Part shown: one piece after another, positions 29,229 through 39,717 of the stretch
Layout of the letters: each line of letters begins with the position of its first letter
How positions within the stretch are numbered: position 1 is the stretch's first letter
Source: an uncultured Alphaproteobacteria bacterium
GTDB lineage: Bacteria; Pseudomonadota; Alphaproteobacteria; HIMB59
Length of the DNA stretch: 48,159 nucleotides
Assembly (NCBI GenBank): GCA_902514885.1
Contig: CABXST010000004.1
Span: forward strand, 1-48,159
Reading direction: 5' to 3'
Notes under the pieces: model-generated
Told to the model about the DNA's origin: nothing
Seen by the model: only the letters and a program-made list of their open reading frames with translations
Database searches by the model: none
Position numbers and translations under genes: made by a program

Positions 29229-30242
29229 GTGAAAAATAAATCAATAATACTTTTAACTATTTCTATACTCATAAGTCTGTCATCAATGTACATTGCTCTC
29301 ACAAAAGCATATGCATCAGAAACTATAAAAGTCTATTCTGAAAGACAGCCCTTTTTAATCGAGCCCTTAATTAATCAATACGAAGAACAAACTGGAAATA
29401 AAATAGAATGGATCTTTTCAAAAAAAGGATTAGTTCAAAAAACAATTCTTGAAAAAGATAGACCTGTTGCAGATATCTTTTTATCCTCTGATATAGCAAG
29501 ATTAATCGATATTACAGAGGCAGGTGCAAATATAGAAATACCTTTACAAAAGAATGTGCCTTCAAATCTACAAACTAATGACTGGACAAGCTTAACAATG
29601 CGAGCAAGAGTAATTTATGCTCACAATGATCTTCAATTAGAAAATATTTCTTATGAAGATCTTATTCTTCCAAAGTACAAAGACAGAGTTTGTACTAGAT
29701 CTGGGTATCATCCCTATAATATTTCACTATTTTCAGCTTTAATTGCCCATCATGGAGTGGAATGGTTCGAAGATTATATAGTCAAATTGAAAGCTAATCT
29801 CTCTAGAAGACCGCAAGGAAATGACAGGGATCAAGTAAAAGCAATTTATGCAGGAGTTTGCGATGTTAGCATTGGTAACCATTACTATTATTTTAAAATG
29901 ATGGATGATCCTAACCAAATTATCTGGCTTGAAAAAGTGTCCCCAATTTTTCCAAATCAAGACAGTTATGGCAGTCATGTAAATATTTCAGGAATCGCTA
30001 TTATCAACAATAAAAATTATGACGCCTCTATAGACTTTTTGGAATTTTTATTGAGTGAGGAAGCTCAAAAAATATATGCAAATGATAACAATGAGTTTCC
30101 GGTCAACATCAATGTCAAAGCTTCAGAAAGAGTACAAGCACTAGCAAATAATGCAAAATTTGACTCTATAGATTTACAAGAAATTGCCTCAAATAGAAAA
30201 GCCGTTTTAGATATCTTAAATAAAATTAATTTTGACGGTTAA
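29229..30242 (+). CDS. Ferric iron ABC transporter substrate-binding protein
   Basis: A 337-residue periplasmic iron-binding protein of the FbpA/FutA/IdiA type, starting GTG at 29229 with an N-terminal signal segment. The mature start IKVYSERQPFLIEPLINQYEEQTG, RPVADIFLSSD, CTRSGYHPYNISLFSALI, RRPQGNDRDQVKAI and VSIGNHYYYFKMM contain the conserved tyrosine iron ligands (the YYY stretch). No permease or ATPase follows it, so a transporter encoded elsewhere must serve it. Confidence 0.9.
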   Translation: MKNKSIILLTISILISLSSMYIALTKAYASETIKVYSERQPFLIEPLINQYEEQTGNKIEWIFSKKGLVQKTILEKDRPVADIFLSSDIARLIDITEAGANIEIPLQKNVPSNLQTNDWTSLTMRARVIYAHNDLQLENISYEDLILPKYKDRVCTRSGYHPYNISLFSALIAHHGVEWFEDYIVKLKANLSRRPQGNDRDQVKAIYAGVCDVSIGNHYYYFKMMDDPNQIIWLEKVSPIFPNQDSYGSHVNISGIAIINNKNYDASIDFLEFLLSEEAQKIYANDNNEFPVNINVKASERVQALANNAKFDSIDLQEIASNRKAVLDILNKINFDG

Positions 30243-30270
30243 ATAGGTTGGTCGCTTCAAATAGATCCGC

Positions 30271-30293
30271 AGCACCCCAAAGGTCAGGGTGCT
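30271..30293 (+). terminator. Terminator-like hairpin after the iron-binding protein gene
   Basis: A 7-base stem AGCACCC (30271-30277) and GGGTGCT (30287-30293) with a 9-base loop follows the stop at 30242. The trailing TATATAA is only weakly T-rich. It plausibly ends the message before the folate operon. Confidence 0.5.
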
Positions 30294-30370
30294 TATATAA
30301 TGCGTGTTCAAAGTAAAATTGTAGCAATCGCTTCAGTTGAATAAATAATCTTTATAACTAAAATTTGTTT

Positions 30371-31576
30371 ATGAATAATTCTGAAATACTCAGTGTTTTG
30401 TTAAAATCTGATAAAGAATTAATAATTTATAGAAACTCAGAAAAAAATAATTTTGAAATTTATACAGATTTTGTTGAAAAGGTTAATTTAAATACAATTA
30501 ATTTAGATAAGTTCTTAAATAAACTAGAGCGATTTAAATCAAAAAAACTATACGATTGTTATATTGGTTTCTTTGGATACGAATTACTTTGTAAAAATAT
30601 AAATTTAAAAGTAAATAAAGATAGTTCATCTTTTCCAGAGGGTGTTTTTTTTCGACCTCAAACTAAAATTATTTTAGATAAAAAAATTAAGGTCATAACA
30701 AAATCTAAAACTGATTTATTGAAAGATCTGAACGTCTTAAAAAAAACTAATAATTCAAATCATAATAAAGTGACTGTAAGTCCAAATGTCCAAGTCTATG
30801 AAAAAATCTTCAATAAATTTAAAAAAAATATAAGGGCAGGTGAAACCTATCAAATAAAAATTGCTCAAAAATATTCAAATAAAAAAGAGTTAGATATTGT
30901 TAATTTATTTTTTGACTTGATGAAAAAAAATCTAAGCCCTGAGTCTTTTTGTGTAAGAACAAAAGACTTTAATATAATTAGCTGCTCTCCTGAAAACTTA
31001 TTTAAAGTAAGAGGAAAAAAAATAGTCACATCACCAATAGCAGGAACTGTGAGTAGGGATAAAATTAAATCAACAAAAGAGGCGAGGCGCTTTTTTGAAA
31101 ATAATCAAAAAGAGGATAAAGAGCACAATATGATTGTTGATTTAGAGAGAAATGATCTTAGTCGCATTACAAAACCAAATTCTGTCAAAATACAAAATTT
31201 AAAATTTGTACAAAAATACCAATATATTTTTCATAATGTTTCTGAGATTTCAGGAACCCTTCTTGATAATGTAAGACTATCAGCAATAATTAAGGCAATG
31301 ATGCCTGGAGGTTCAGTTATCGGATGTCCCAAAATCAACACCTTAAAATTACTTAACAAAGAGGAAAAAGAGCCCAGAAGAATTTATACCGGCTCTTTTG
31401 GTTACTTTCGCTCTAAAGAAGATATGAGCTTTAATATCATCATAAGGTCTATTTTAAATTTTAAAAAAAATAATGAAGTCTTCGCAGCTAGTGGAGTAAT
31501 CTTAGATAGCACTGCTAAAAATGAGTATCATGAAAATTATTTAAAAGCTAAATCACTATTGGATTTATTAAAATGA
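30371..31576 (+). CDS. pabB: Aminodeoxychorismate/anthranilate synthase component I, probable PabB
   Basis: A chorismate-binding enzyme of 401 residues. C-terminal motifs are clear: AGETYQIKIAQKY, SCSPENLFKV, SPIAGTVSRDK, EHNMIVDLERNDLSR, MMPGGSVIGCPKIN and RRIYTGSFGYF. PabB makes 4-amino-4-deoxychorismate for pABA. Ala in SPIAGT is the anthranilate-synthase-type residue, where PabB usually has Lys, whereas PGGSVIGCPK is closer to PabB. The protein is shorter at the N-terminus than TrpE. The ATG at 30371 is preferred to the TTG at 30365. The context of pabA, pabC and fol genes favours PabB. Confidence 0.85.
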   Translation: MNNSEILSVLLKSDKELIIYRNSEKNNFEIYTDFVEKVNLNTINLDKFLNKLERFKSKKLYDCYIGFFGYELLCKNINLKVNKDSSSFPEGVFFRPQTKIILDKKIKVITKSKTDLLKDLNVLKKTNNSNHNKVTVSPNVQVYEKIFNKFKKNIRAGETYQIKIAQKYSNKKELDIVNLFFDLMKKNLSPESFCVRTKDFNIISCSPENLFKVRGKKIVTSPIAGTVSRDKIKSTKEARRFFENNQKEDKEHNMIVDLERNDLSRITKPNSVKIQNLKFVQKYQYIFHNVSEISGTLLDNVRLSAIIKAMMPGGSVIGCPKINTLKLLNKEEKEPRRIYTGSFGYFRSKEDMSFNIIIRSILNFKKNNEVFAASGVILDSTAKNEYHENYLKAKSLLDLLK

Positions 31577-32139
31577 ATTTATTACTTATAGATCATGAGG
31601 ACTCCTTTACTTATAATCTTGCGCATTTGCTATCTGGTTTTGGCAACCTTGAAGTTACAAATTTTTATGATGTAAAAGAAAATTCTGTAAAAAAGTCAGA
31701 TGTAATAATTTTTTCTCCTGGGCCTGGAAAGCCCTTAGATTATCCAATATCATTAGATATTTATAATAATTATAAATCGAAGAAGAAAATTATTGGTATC
31801 TGCCTTGGATTTCAACTTATTGCTAACGGAGAAGGGGGAATTATATCTAAACAGGAAAAAATATTTCATGGTTATCAAACGTATATACGAACAAATTCTC
31901 AAAGTTTAAGATTTCCTAATAATACTTTATATCAAGTAGGGAGATACCATTCTTTGAAACTAAAAGAGCCATTTAATTCTTCTTCAATGCATATTACAAT
32001 GAGATGTGAGGAAACTAATGTAGCAATGTGTTTGGAAAGCCATAAATATGACATTTGTGGTTTACAATTTCACCCGGACTCATTTTTAACTCCAAATGGC
32101 AAACAATTTATTCGAAAAATCATTCAATTTAAAAAATAA
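31573..32139 (+). CDS. pabA: Glutamine amidotransferase component, PabA/TrpG type
   Basis: The glutaminase partner of PabB, 188 residues. The start LLLIDHEDSFTYNLAHLL and FSPGPGKP are typical; Cys77 lies in GICLGFQLIA and His167 in LQFHPDS. The acidic triad partner is Asp169 where PabA/TrpG normally has Glu (HPES), an unusual change. It overlaps the pabB stop by 4 bases (ATGA). Ammonia from glutamine is passed to PabB for aminodeoxychorismate synthesis. Confidence 0.87.
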   Translation: MNLLLIDHEDSFTYNLAHLLSGFGNLEVTNFYDVKENSVKKSDVIIFSPGPGKPLDYPISLDIYNNYKSKKKIIGICLGFQLIANGEGGIISKQEKIFHGYQTYIRTNSQSLRFPNNTLYQVGRYHSLKLKEPFNSSSMHITMRCEETNVAMCLESHKYDICGLQFHPDSFLTPNGKQFIRKIIQFKK

Positions 32140-32878
32140 CTCCTACTTATCCTCTAAATTTAAACCACTTTGGGGTCAGAAGGGTGTTTTTACGTCTATA
32201 CCTGTCATAGGAAAAAAACCAAGATTTATAGGCTTAAACCGCTATTTAAGCACTTTTAATAATACATGCCGTGATTATAAATTTGATGCCAAACTAAATC
32301 CAAAAATGATCAGTGAATTAATTGGAGAAGATATTAAGCAAATTAAAATTTTTAACCACTTGCTAAGAATTGCTACTAATGGAACAACTTTATCAATATC
32401 ACTTAGAAAAAGAACAACGACAAAGAGCAGTGTAATTGGATTTATAAAAAAATATAAAAGAAAAGACTTTAGAAATAAAAATTTATATTACAAAAAAATA
32501 TTAAAATTTATGAGTGAGATAAATTACTCTGAAAATGAAATTATACTATCAAGAGATGGTGAAATCACAGAGGGCGCAGTAACAAATTTAATTTTTATTA
32601 AAGAAGGAAAAGTATATATTCCAAAAATAGGATACTATTATGGTAATACTTTGAAACTTGTAGAGAAAATATCTAAATTTAAGTTTATTAAAAAAACAAT
32701 TTTTGAAAAAGACCTTAACCAATTTAGTGAAATATTATCAATAGGTTCTGGAAGAGGTATTACGTCTATAAAAAGTATTCAAAGTATTTTTTGGAAAAGA
32801 AAATCTACGACATATTTTCAAAAATTAAAAAAAGACTATGAAACTATGGTAAAAAATAATTACTATGAAATTCAATAA
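32096..32878 (+). CDS. pabC: Aminodeoxychorismate lyase-like class IV aminotransferase (PabC)
   Basis: A PLP-dependent fold type IV protein, 260 residues. The motifs GVFTSIPVIGKKPRFIGLNRYLSTFNNT and GEITEGAVTNLIFIKEGKVYIPK are typical of the family; the PLP lysine is probably in RNKNLYYKKILKFMSE. The position between pabA and folP supports aminodeoxychorismate lyase, which releases pABA and pyruvate. The sequence is divergent from characterised PabC. The start at 32096 lies 44 bases inside pabA, and the exact N-terminus is uncertain as no later canonical start precedes the conserved region well. Confidence 0.75.
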   Translation: MANNLFEKSFNLKNNSYLSSKFKPLWGQKGVFTSIPVIGKKPRFIGLNRYLSTFNNTCRDYKFDAKLNPKMISELIGEDIKQIKIFNHLLRIATNGTTLSISLRKRTTTKSSVIGFIKKYKRKDFRNKNLYYKKILKFMSEINYSENEIILSRDGEITEGAVTNLIFIKEGKVYIPKIGYYYGNTLKLVEKISKFKFIKKTIFEKDLNQFSEILSIGSGRGITSIKSIQSIFWKRKSTTYFQKLKKDYETMVKNNYYEIQ

Positions 32879-33680
32879 AAATTTATTTACTTTAAAAAAA
32901 CCATTATTAGTGGGTATTTGTAATTTTACTCCTGACTCCTTCAGTGATGGGGGCAAAACCTTTTCTCGCTCTTCTGCACTTAATCATATTAACTCAATGA
33001 TTAAAGATGGAGCACAAATTATCGATATTGGAGCTGAGAGCACTAGACCAAATAGTGAACCAATTACATACAAAGAAGAAATACGTCGGCTTTCAAAAAT
33101 TCTACCGTATTTGAACTATAAGAAATATCTTGTTTCATTAGACTCTTATAAACCTGAGACTCAAGAATATGCCCTTAAAAAAGGAGTGCATATTATTAAT
33201 GATATAAATGGCGGTTCAGAGGAATTGTTCAAACTTACAAAAAAGTACAATGCTGGATTATTCTTAATGCACAAAAGAGGAATACCAAAAGATATGCAAA
33301 AAAAACTAAATCCAAGAGCTAATATGGTAAAAGAGTTTGATGAATTTATTGAAAAAAGACTGAAAATACTAAAAAAAATGAAATTTAATCTTAAAAAAGT
33401 ATGGTTTGATCCAGGAATAGGTTTTGGCAAAACATTAAACCAAAACTTACAATTAATGAGATCTCTATCAAAATATAGTCACAAAAATCTACAAATACTT
33501 TTAGGTTCATCACGAAAAAGTTGGATAAACTTCATTGATCCTTCAAATGCTGATCAAAGAATAGGAGGATCTTTAGCTTCTATTACTCATGCCTTACAAC
33601 AAAATGTCAATACGTTTCGAATTCATGATGTCCAAGAGACAAATCAAATGATAAAAGTTTTGAAAGCTTTAAATAAATGA
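32865..33680 (+). CDS. folP: Dihydropteroate synthase FolP
   Basis: Dihydropteroate synthase, 271 residues, condensing pABA with hydroxymethyl-dihydropterin pyrophosphate. The TIM-barrel motifs are all present: VGICNFTPDSFSDGG, IIDIGAESTRPNSEPI, SLDSYKPE, INDINGG, WFDPGIGFGKTLNQNLQLM, LLGSSRKSWI and RIHDVQ. It overlaps pabC by 14 bases and folB by 4, tying it to the preceding pABA genes. Confidence 0.95.
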   Translation: MKFNKNLFTLKKPLLVGICNFTPDSFSDGGKTFSRSSALNHINSMIKDGAQIIDIGAESTRPNSEPITYKEEIRRLSKILPYLNYKKYLVSLDSYKPETQEYALKKGVHIINDINGGSEELFKLTKKYNAGLFLMHKRGIPKDMQKKLNPRANMVKEFDEFIEKRLKILKKMKFNLKKVWFDPGIGFGKTLNQNLQLMRSLSKYSHKNLQILLGSSRKSWINFIDPSNADQRIGGSLASITHALQQNVNTFRIHDVQETNQMIKVLKALNK

Positions 33681-34024
33681 ATTTTTTTATAGAGATAGAG
33701 GACTTAAAGGTCGACACAATCATTGGAGTGTTTGATGAAGAAAGGTTAAAACCACAAACAATATTAATTAGTATTAAATGCCAATTAGATCTTGATCACA
33801 ATCAAGATCTTGACAATATTGAAAATGTTACAAGTTATTCTGACATTAAAAAAGAAATAGTAACATTTGTTTCAGCATCTCAATACAAAACACTGGAAAA
33901 ATTAATTACAGAATTAAAAAAACAATTGGATAATCAATTTCCAATTAAAATAGAAAAGTTGGAAATAAATAAAATTGAGATTGCCAAAAAATATAATGCA
34001 AAAAAAGTCAGCGTATCGATATAA
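33677..34024 (+). CDS. folB: Dihydroneopterin aldolase-like FolB
   Basis: A 115-residue protein of the dihydroneopterin aldolase/epimerase family: IEDLKVDTIIGVFDEERLKPQTILISIKCQ at the N-terminus, TSYSDIKKEIV in the middle and KYNAKKVSVSI at the C-terminus. It converts dihydroneopterin to hydroxymethyl-dihydropterin. It is coupled to folP by ATGA overlap and its 3' end contains the start of folK. Confidence 0.9.
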   Translation: MNFFIEIEDLKVDTIIGVFDEERLKPQTILISIKCQLDLDHNQDLDNIENVTSYSDIKKEIVTFVSASQYKTLEKLITELKKQLDNQFPIKIEKLEINKIEIAKKYNAKKVSVSI

Positions 34025-34523
34025 ATCATATATCGCTATTGGATCAAATATTGGCAACTGGAAAAGTAATTTTAATTTAGCATTAAAGCTAATGAATAAA
34101 TTCGGACATGTCGAAAAGGTTAGTAGAGTCTATTTTACTAAACCTTTTGGGATAACTAACCAAAAATATTTTCACAATGCTGCCTTTTTATTTACTACAA
34201 ATCTATACTTCAACGAATTATTTATAAAAATGTGTTTTGTGGAAAAACAAATTAAAAAAAATAAAATTGTAACTAATGGGCCAAGAAAAATAGATCTCGA
34301 TCTTATTCAATTTGAAAACTTGAAAATCAAAAACCACCTAATAACTATTCCTCATACATCCTCTCATTTAAGAGATTTTGTGATACAACCTATCCTAGAT
34401 TTAAACCCAGATTTCATAGATTTAAAAACCCATAACTCTTATAAAAGCCTTTTAAATAATTTAGAGGAGAGGTTTATCGTTAAGAAATCTCGTCAAACCC
34501 AAGATTATCAAGAATTTTTTTAA
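33996..34523 (+). CDS. folK: Hydroxymethyl-dihydropterin pyrophosphokinase FolK
   Basis: HPPK, 175 residues, activating the pterin for FolP. It has YIAIGSNIGNW at the N-terminus, SRVYFTKPFG and the catalytic-loop motif GPRKIDLDLIQFE, followed by TIPHTSSHLRDFVIQPILDL. The ATG at 33996 is preferred over a TTG at 33975. It overlaps folB by 29 bases, and the convergent TrpF-like gene by 44 bases. It ends the pABA/folate operon. Confidence 0.92.
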   Translation: MQKKSAYRYKSYIAIGSNIGNWKSNFNLALKLMNKFGHVEKVSRVYFTKPFGITNQKYFHNAAFLFTTNLYFNELFIKMCFVEKQIKKNKIVTNGPRKIDLDLIQFENLKIKNHLITIPHTSSHLRDFVIQPILDLNPDFIDLKTHNSYKSLLNNLEERFIVKKSRQTQDYQEFF

Positions 34524-35142
34524 GCTTTTCTTCATCTACGCTGTTTGATTTTTTTAACCCTGTCGATATATCAATTCCGTGTGGAGATATAGTTTTAATT
34601 GCCTCTTTGACATTACTAATATTAATACCTCCACCAAGATATAAAGGCTTTGCAAAACTCTTAAGTTGATTAATTTGACTCTCACATTCCATTAGAGATT
34701 TTTTCTCAATTACATCTTTTCTGTAAAGATTAAGATCATAATAAAAACTACTAACATTATTTTTGATTTGCTCAAAAAAATTATAATCAAAATTTTCGTA
34801 ATTTATTGAAATTGATATTTTTGAATTTGTTGAATTATTTAGTAATTCGATATCCTCAATCTTGTATTGATTAGATACACATACTTCCTTTATCTCTACT
34901 TGTTTTATAATGTCGATTATTTTTGGCATATGAATATTGCCAATCAATAGAATTGGATTTAATTTTAAATTGTAGGAAGCAATTGTAAGGTTATGAATTT
35001 CTTCAGTAGATAGTGTATTGGGGCCGTATAAGTAATTACTTACAAGGCCCACTGTTCTTACTGAATACTTTTGTATTACCTCTAACGATTTTTGATCTGT
35101 AATACCACAAACCTTGAGCTGGATATTACCATAATTGAACAT
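34480..35142 (-). CDS. Phosphoribosylanthranilate isomerase-like protein (TrpF family)
   Basis: A 220-residue probable TIM barrel of the TrpF type. The catalytic-type Cys lies in LKVCGITDQKSLE, a candidate catalytic Asp in FYYDLNLY, and the phosphate-binding end reads LGGGINISNVKEAI and GIDISTGLKK. Central regions are divergent: the usual phosphate-binding and SPR loops are not recognisable. No other trp gene is in the window. It may be TrpF for tryptophan synthesis or a related isomerase; it lies 3 bases from the katG stop on the same strand. Confidence 0.65.
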   Translation of the reverse strand: MFNYGNIQLKVCGITDQKSLEVIQKYSVRTVGLVSNYLYGPNTLSTEEIHNLTIASYNLKLNPILLIGNIHMPKIIDIIKQVEIKEVCVSNQYKIEDIELLNNSTNSKISISINYENFDYNFFEQIKNNVSSFYYDLNLYRKDVIEKKSLMECESQINQLKSFAKPLYLGGGINISNVKEAIKTISPHGIDISTGLKKSNSVDEEKLKKILDNLGFDEIS

Positions 35143-35145
35143 TAA

Positions 35146-37308
<2,163 letters not shown>

Positions 37309-37328
37309 CTACTTAAATAAATTTAAAG

Positions 37329-37358
37329 CTATTAAAATTTAACCTGTTAGTAAGTCAA
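37329..37358 (-). promoter_or_regulatory. Candidate katG promoter
   Basis: Minus strand TTGACT (37353-37358) is followed after 18 bases by TAATAG (37329-37334), about 30 bases before the katG start. The -35 is good and the -10 weak. No OxyR-like site was recognised. Confidence 0.35.
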
Positions 37359-37400
37359 CATAACGAATTGTCTCTGTTAATAATTAAAAAAAGCTTGATA

Positions 37401-38046
37401 TTATTTAGTTTTAAACAGGCGGTTATATAAAAAGTATGCCCCAAACATACCTATTACTTGGGAGCCAATAAAAAATATTACGGTTGAGGGATTAATCCCT
37501 GCAAATGACTCAGTAAAAATTCTAGCAATCGATACGGCAGGATTTGCGAAACTAGCTGAGGATGTAAAAATTATTGCAGCTGTGATGTAAATACCAACAT
37601 TAAAAGCAACAATATTTTTACCACCTACTTTTGATAGCAAAATAACCATCAGTAGTCCAAAGGAAGCAAAAACCTCTGAAATATAAATATTTGTTCCACT
37701 TCTAATATTTGAGGAGATTTCTACAATGCTTAAACCAAAAATATAATTTGCAAAAATTGTTCCTAGTATAGCTGCAGTAATTTGTATTGAAATGAATAGA
37801 CATAGATCTTTTTTGCTTAGCTCTTTTTGTAAGCAAAACAAAATTGAAACAATTAGGATTAAAATGTGCTCCAGAAAAATTAGCAAATATTCCAATTATA
37901 AAAATAAGTGTTAAACCTATGACAACAGCATGACTAACCAAAATAACCATTTGATCATTTGTATATTGTTGACCTGCAATTCCAGAACCTACGATGGATA
38001 CTAATAAAATAAATGTTCCTATAAACTCTGATATGTATTTTTGCAT
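37401..38046 (-). pseudogene. AqpS-type aquaporin (MIP family), frameshifted
   Basis: The first part (frame from 38046) reads SEFIGTFILLVSIVGSGIA and then SGAHFNP, the first NPA box. The frame then fails: continuing in the other frame gives NPIVSILFCLQKELSKKD, followed by the second half with SASFANPAVSIARIFTESFAG, which matches arsenic-operon AqpS-like aquaporins. One extra A at 37853-37854 explains the break. Without it the gene would be about 215 codons with six membrane segments. Either a real pseudogene, a strain polymorphism or a sequencing error. No arsenic genes are adjacent. Confidence 0.8.
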
Positions 38047-38085
38047 TTTAAAAGGCTTACTGTATTATTGCTTTAATTTAAAGCG

Positions 38086-38391
38086 ATGTATTATGAATTT
38101 TTAGTTACACACTTAGACGCCCCATTTTTATTACTTTCAGCAGTAACTACAGGCTTAATAATTCGTATCTTTTATAAACAATACATGAGTACAAACCTTA
38201 CAATGAGGGTTGTGATTTCAGTAGCTCTTTTTCTTATTAATGCAATTATCATTGTTCCAGGAATAGTCTTTATATATAGATGGATTATGTTGTGTGGTTT
38301 TTATCAAACAAGTGGTATTTTTGAAACTGGGTATGGCTGTAGCGGAGATGTCTTTAGTCTACGTGTTCCAAGGCTTTTTTTACTTTCGTAA
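38086..38391 (+). CDS. Small hypothetical membrane protein
   Basis: A 101-residue ORF with two or three hydrophobic segments: FLLLSAVTTGLIIRIF and VVISVALFLINAIIIVPGIVFIY, then a C-terminal stretch with Cys pairs (LCGFYQTSGIFETGYGCSG). I recognise no family. It is divergent from the broken aquaporin (39 bases between starts) and its 3' 38 bases overlap the convergent transaminase gene. The overlap leaves some doubt that the C-terminal part is real, but the hydrophobic core is coherent. Confidence 0.5.
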   Translation: MYYEFLVTHLDAPFLLLSAVTTGLIIRIFYKQYMSTNLTMRVVISVALFLINAIIIVPGIVFIYRWIMLCGFYQTSGIFETGYGCSGDVFSLRVPRLFLLS

Positions 38392-39667
38392 ACATTTCAT
38401 CAACTTGACTATCGTTAATGATTAAAGGGGGAGAAAATGCAAGAGTATCTCCATTGGCTCTAACCATAAGACCAAGATCCCAAGCCTTCTTCATCGTCTC
38501 AAAGCCTCTGACACCTACGGCACCTTTTTTAGGTTCTAGTTCTAGAGCGGCAATAACACCTAAATTTCTTATATCGATAATATGTTTAGTGCCTTTGAGA
38601 CTATGGGCAGCTTCTTCAATAACAGGAGCTATATGAGCTGCATTATCAAAAAGCCCTTCTTCTTTGTAAATATCTAGTGTTGCCAAAGCTGCTGCGCACG
38701 CAACAGGATGACCAGAATAAGTGTATCCGTGAAATAATTCTATTGGAGCATCTGCATTCTCCATCATCGACTCATAGATAAAGTCTTGAACAATCGTGGC
38801 ACCCATTGGAATAGTCGCGTTCGTGATGCCCTTAGCACATGAAATTATATCAGGAGTTACACCAAAAAATTCTGATCCAGTAGCTTTTCCCATACGACCA
38901 AAAGCTGTTACCACTTCATCAAAGATTAATAAAATGTCATGCTTCGTGCATAGTTCTCTGAGTCTTTTGAGGTAACCTTTTGGAGGTGGAAGCGCACCAG
39001 TTGATCCAGCAATTGGCTCAACGATTACAGCAGCAATAGTTGATGCATCATGTAATTGGACAAGACGTTCTAAGTCGTCTGCAAGTTCAGCGCCATGTTC
39101 AGGTTCACCTTTTGAAAAAGCATTCAGTTCCAGATTATGAGTATGACGTAAATGATCAACACCATTGAGCATTGAGCCAAAGTACATTCTATTTTTCACC
39201 ATACCCCCGACAGATATTCCACCGAAGCCAACACCGTGATATCCTCTCTCACGGCCAATCAATCTTGTTTTAGAAGAGTGTCCTCGTGCTCGTTGATAAG
39301 CAAGAGCAATTTTTAAGGCACTATCTACCGCCTCTGATCCTGAGTTAGAAAAGAAAACATGATTCATTCCTTCAGGAAATATTTCAGCTAAGCGATTAGC
39401 CAGTTCAAATTGTTTAGGGTGTCCAAATTGGAACGGAGGAGAATAATCCAGATTTTCAATTTGTTCATTTACCGCTTCTTGAATTTTCTTTCGACCATGG
39501 CCAGCGTTTACACACCACAGTCCTGCAGTGCCATCTAAAATTTCTCTATTATCATCACTGATAAAATGCATATCCTTGGCTCCAACAATAATTCGAGGGT
39601 CTTTTTTGAATGTCTTGTTGGGAGTAAAAGGCATCCATAGCGGTTCTAAGTTATTAGGTTTATTCAT
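38354..39667 (-). CDS. Omega-amino acid:pyruvate class III aminotransferase
   Basis: A PLP enzyme of 437 residues in the class III group. The pattern WMPFTPNKTFKKDPRIIV, then DYSPPFQFGHP, GRERGYHGV, FDEVVTAFGRMG and the PLP lysine region SCAKGITNATIPMGA matches omega-amino acid (beta-alanine):pyruvate transaminases such as the Pseudomonas enzyme. Beta-alanine, GABA, taurine or similar compounds are plausible donors. The 95-residue ORF upstream on the same strand may be co-transcribed. Confidence 0.88.
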   Translation of the reverse strand: MNKPNNLEPLWMPFTPNKTFKKDPRIIVGAKDMHFISDDNREILDGTAGLWCVNAGHGRKKIQEAVNEQIENLDYSPPFQFGHPKQFELANRLAEIFPEGMNHVFFSNSGSEAVDSALKIALAYQRARGHSSKTRLIGRERGYHGVGFGGISVGGMVKNRMYFGSMLNGVDHLRHTHNLELNAFSKGEPEHGAELADDLERLVQLHDASTIAAVIVEPIAGSTGALPPPKGYLKRLRELCTKHDILLIFDEVVTAFGRMGKATGSEFFGVTPDIISCAKGITNATIPMGATIVQDFIYESMMENADAPIELFHGYTYSGHPVACAAALATLDIYKEEGLFDNAAHIAPVIEEAAHSLKGTKHIIDIRNLGVIAALELEPKKGAVGVRGFETMKKAWDLGLMVRANGDTLAFSPPLIINDSQVDEMFTKVKKALEHVD

Positions 39668-39717
39668 ATACTATTAAAAATCTTATTCCTGAATTTGCAT
39701 TCTGTCTATGATTGTTT

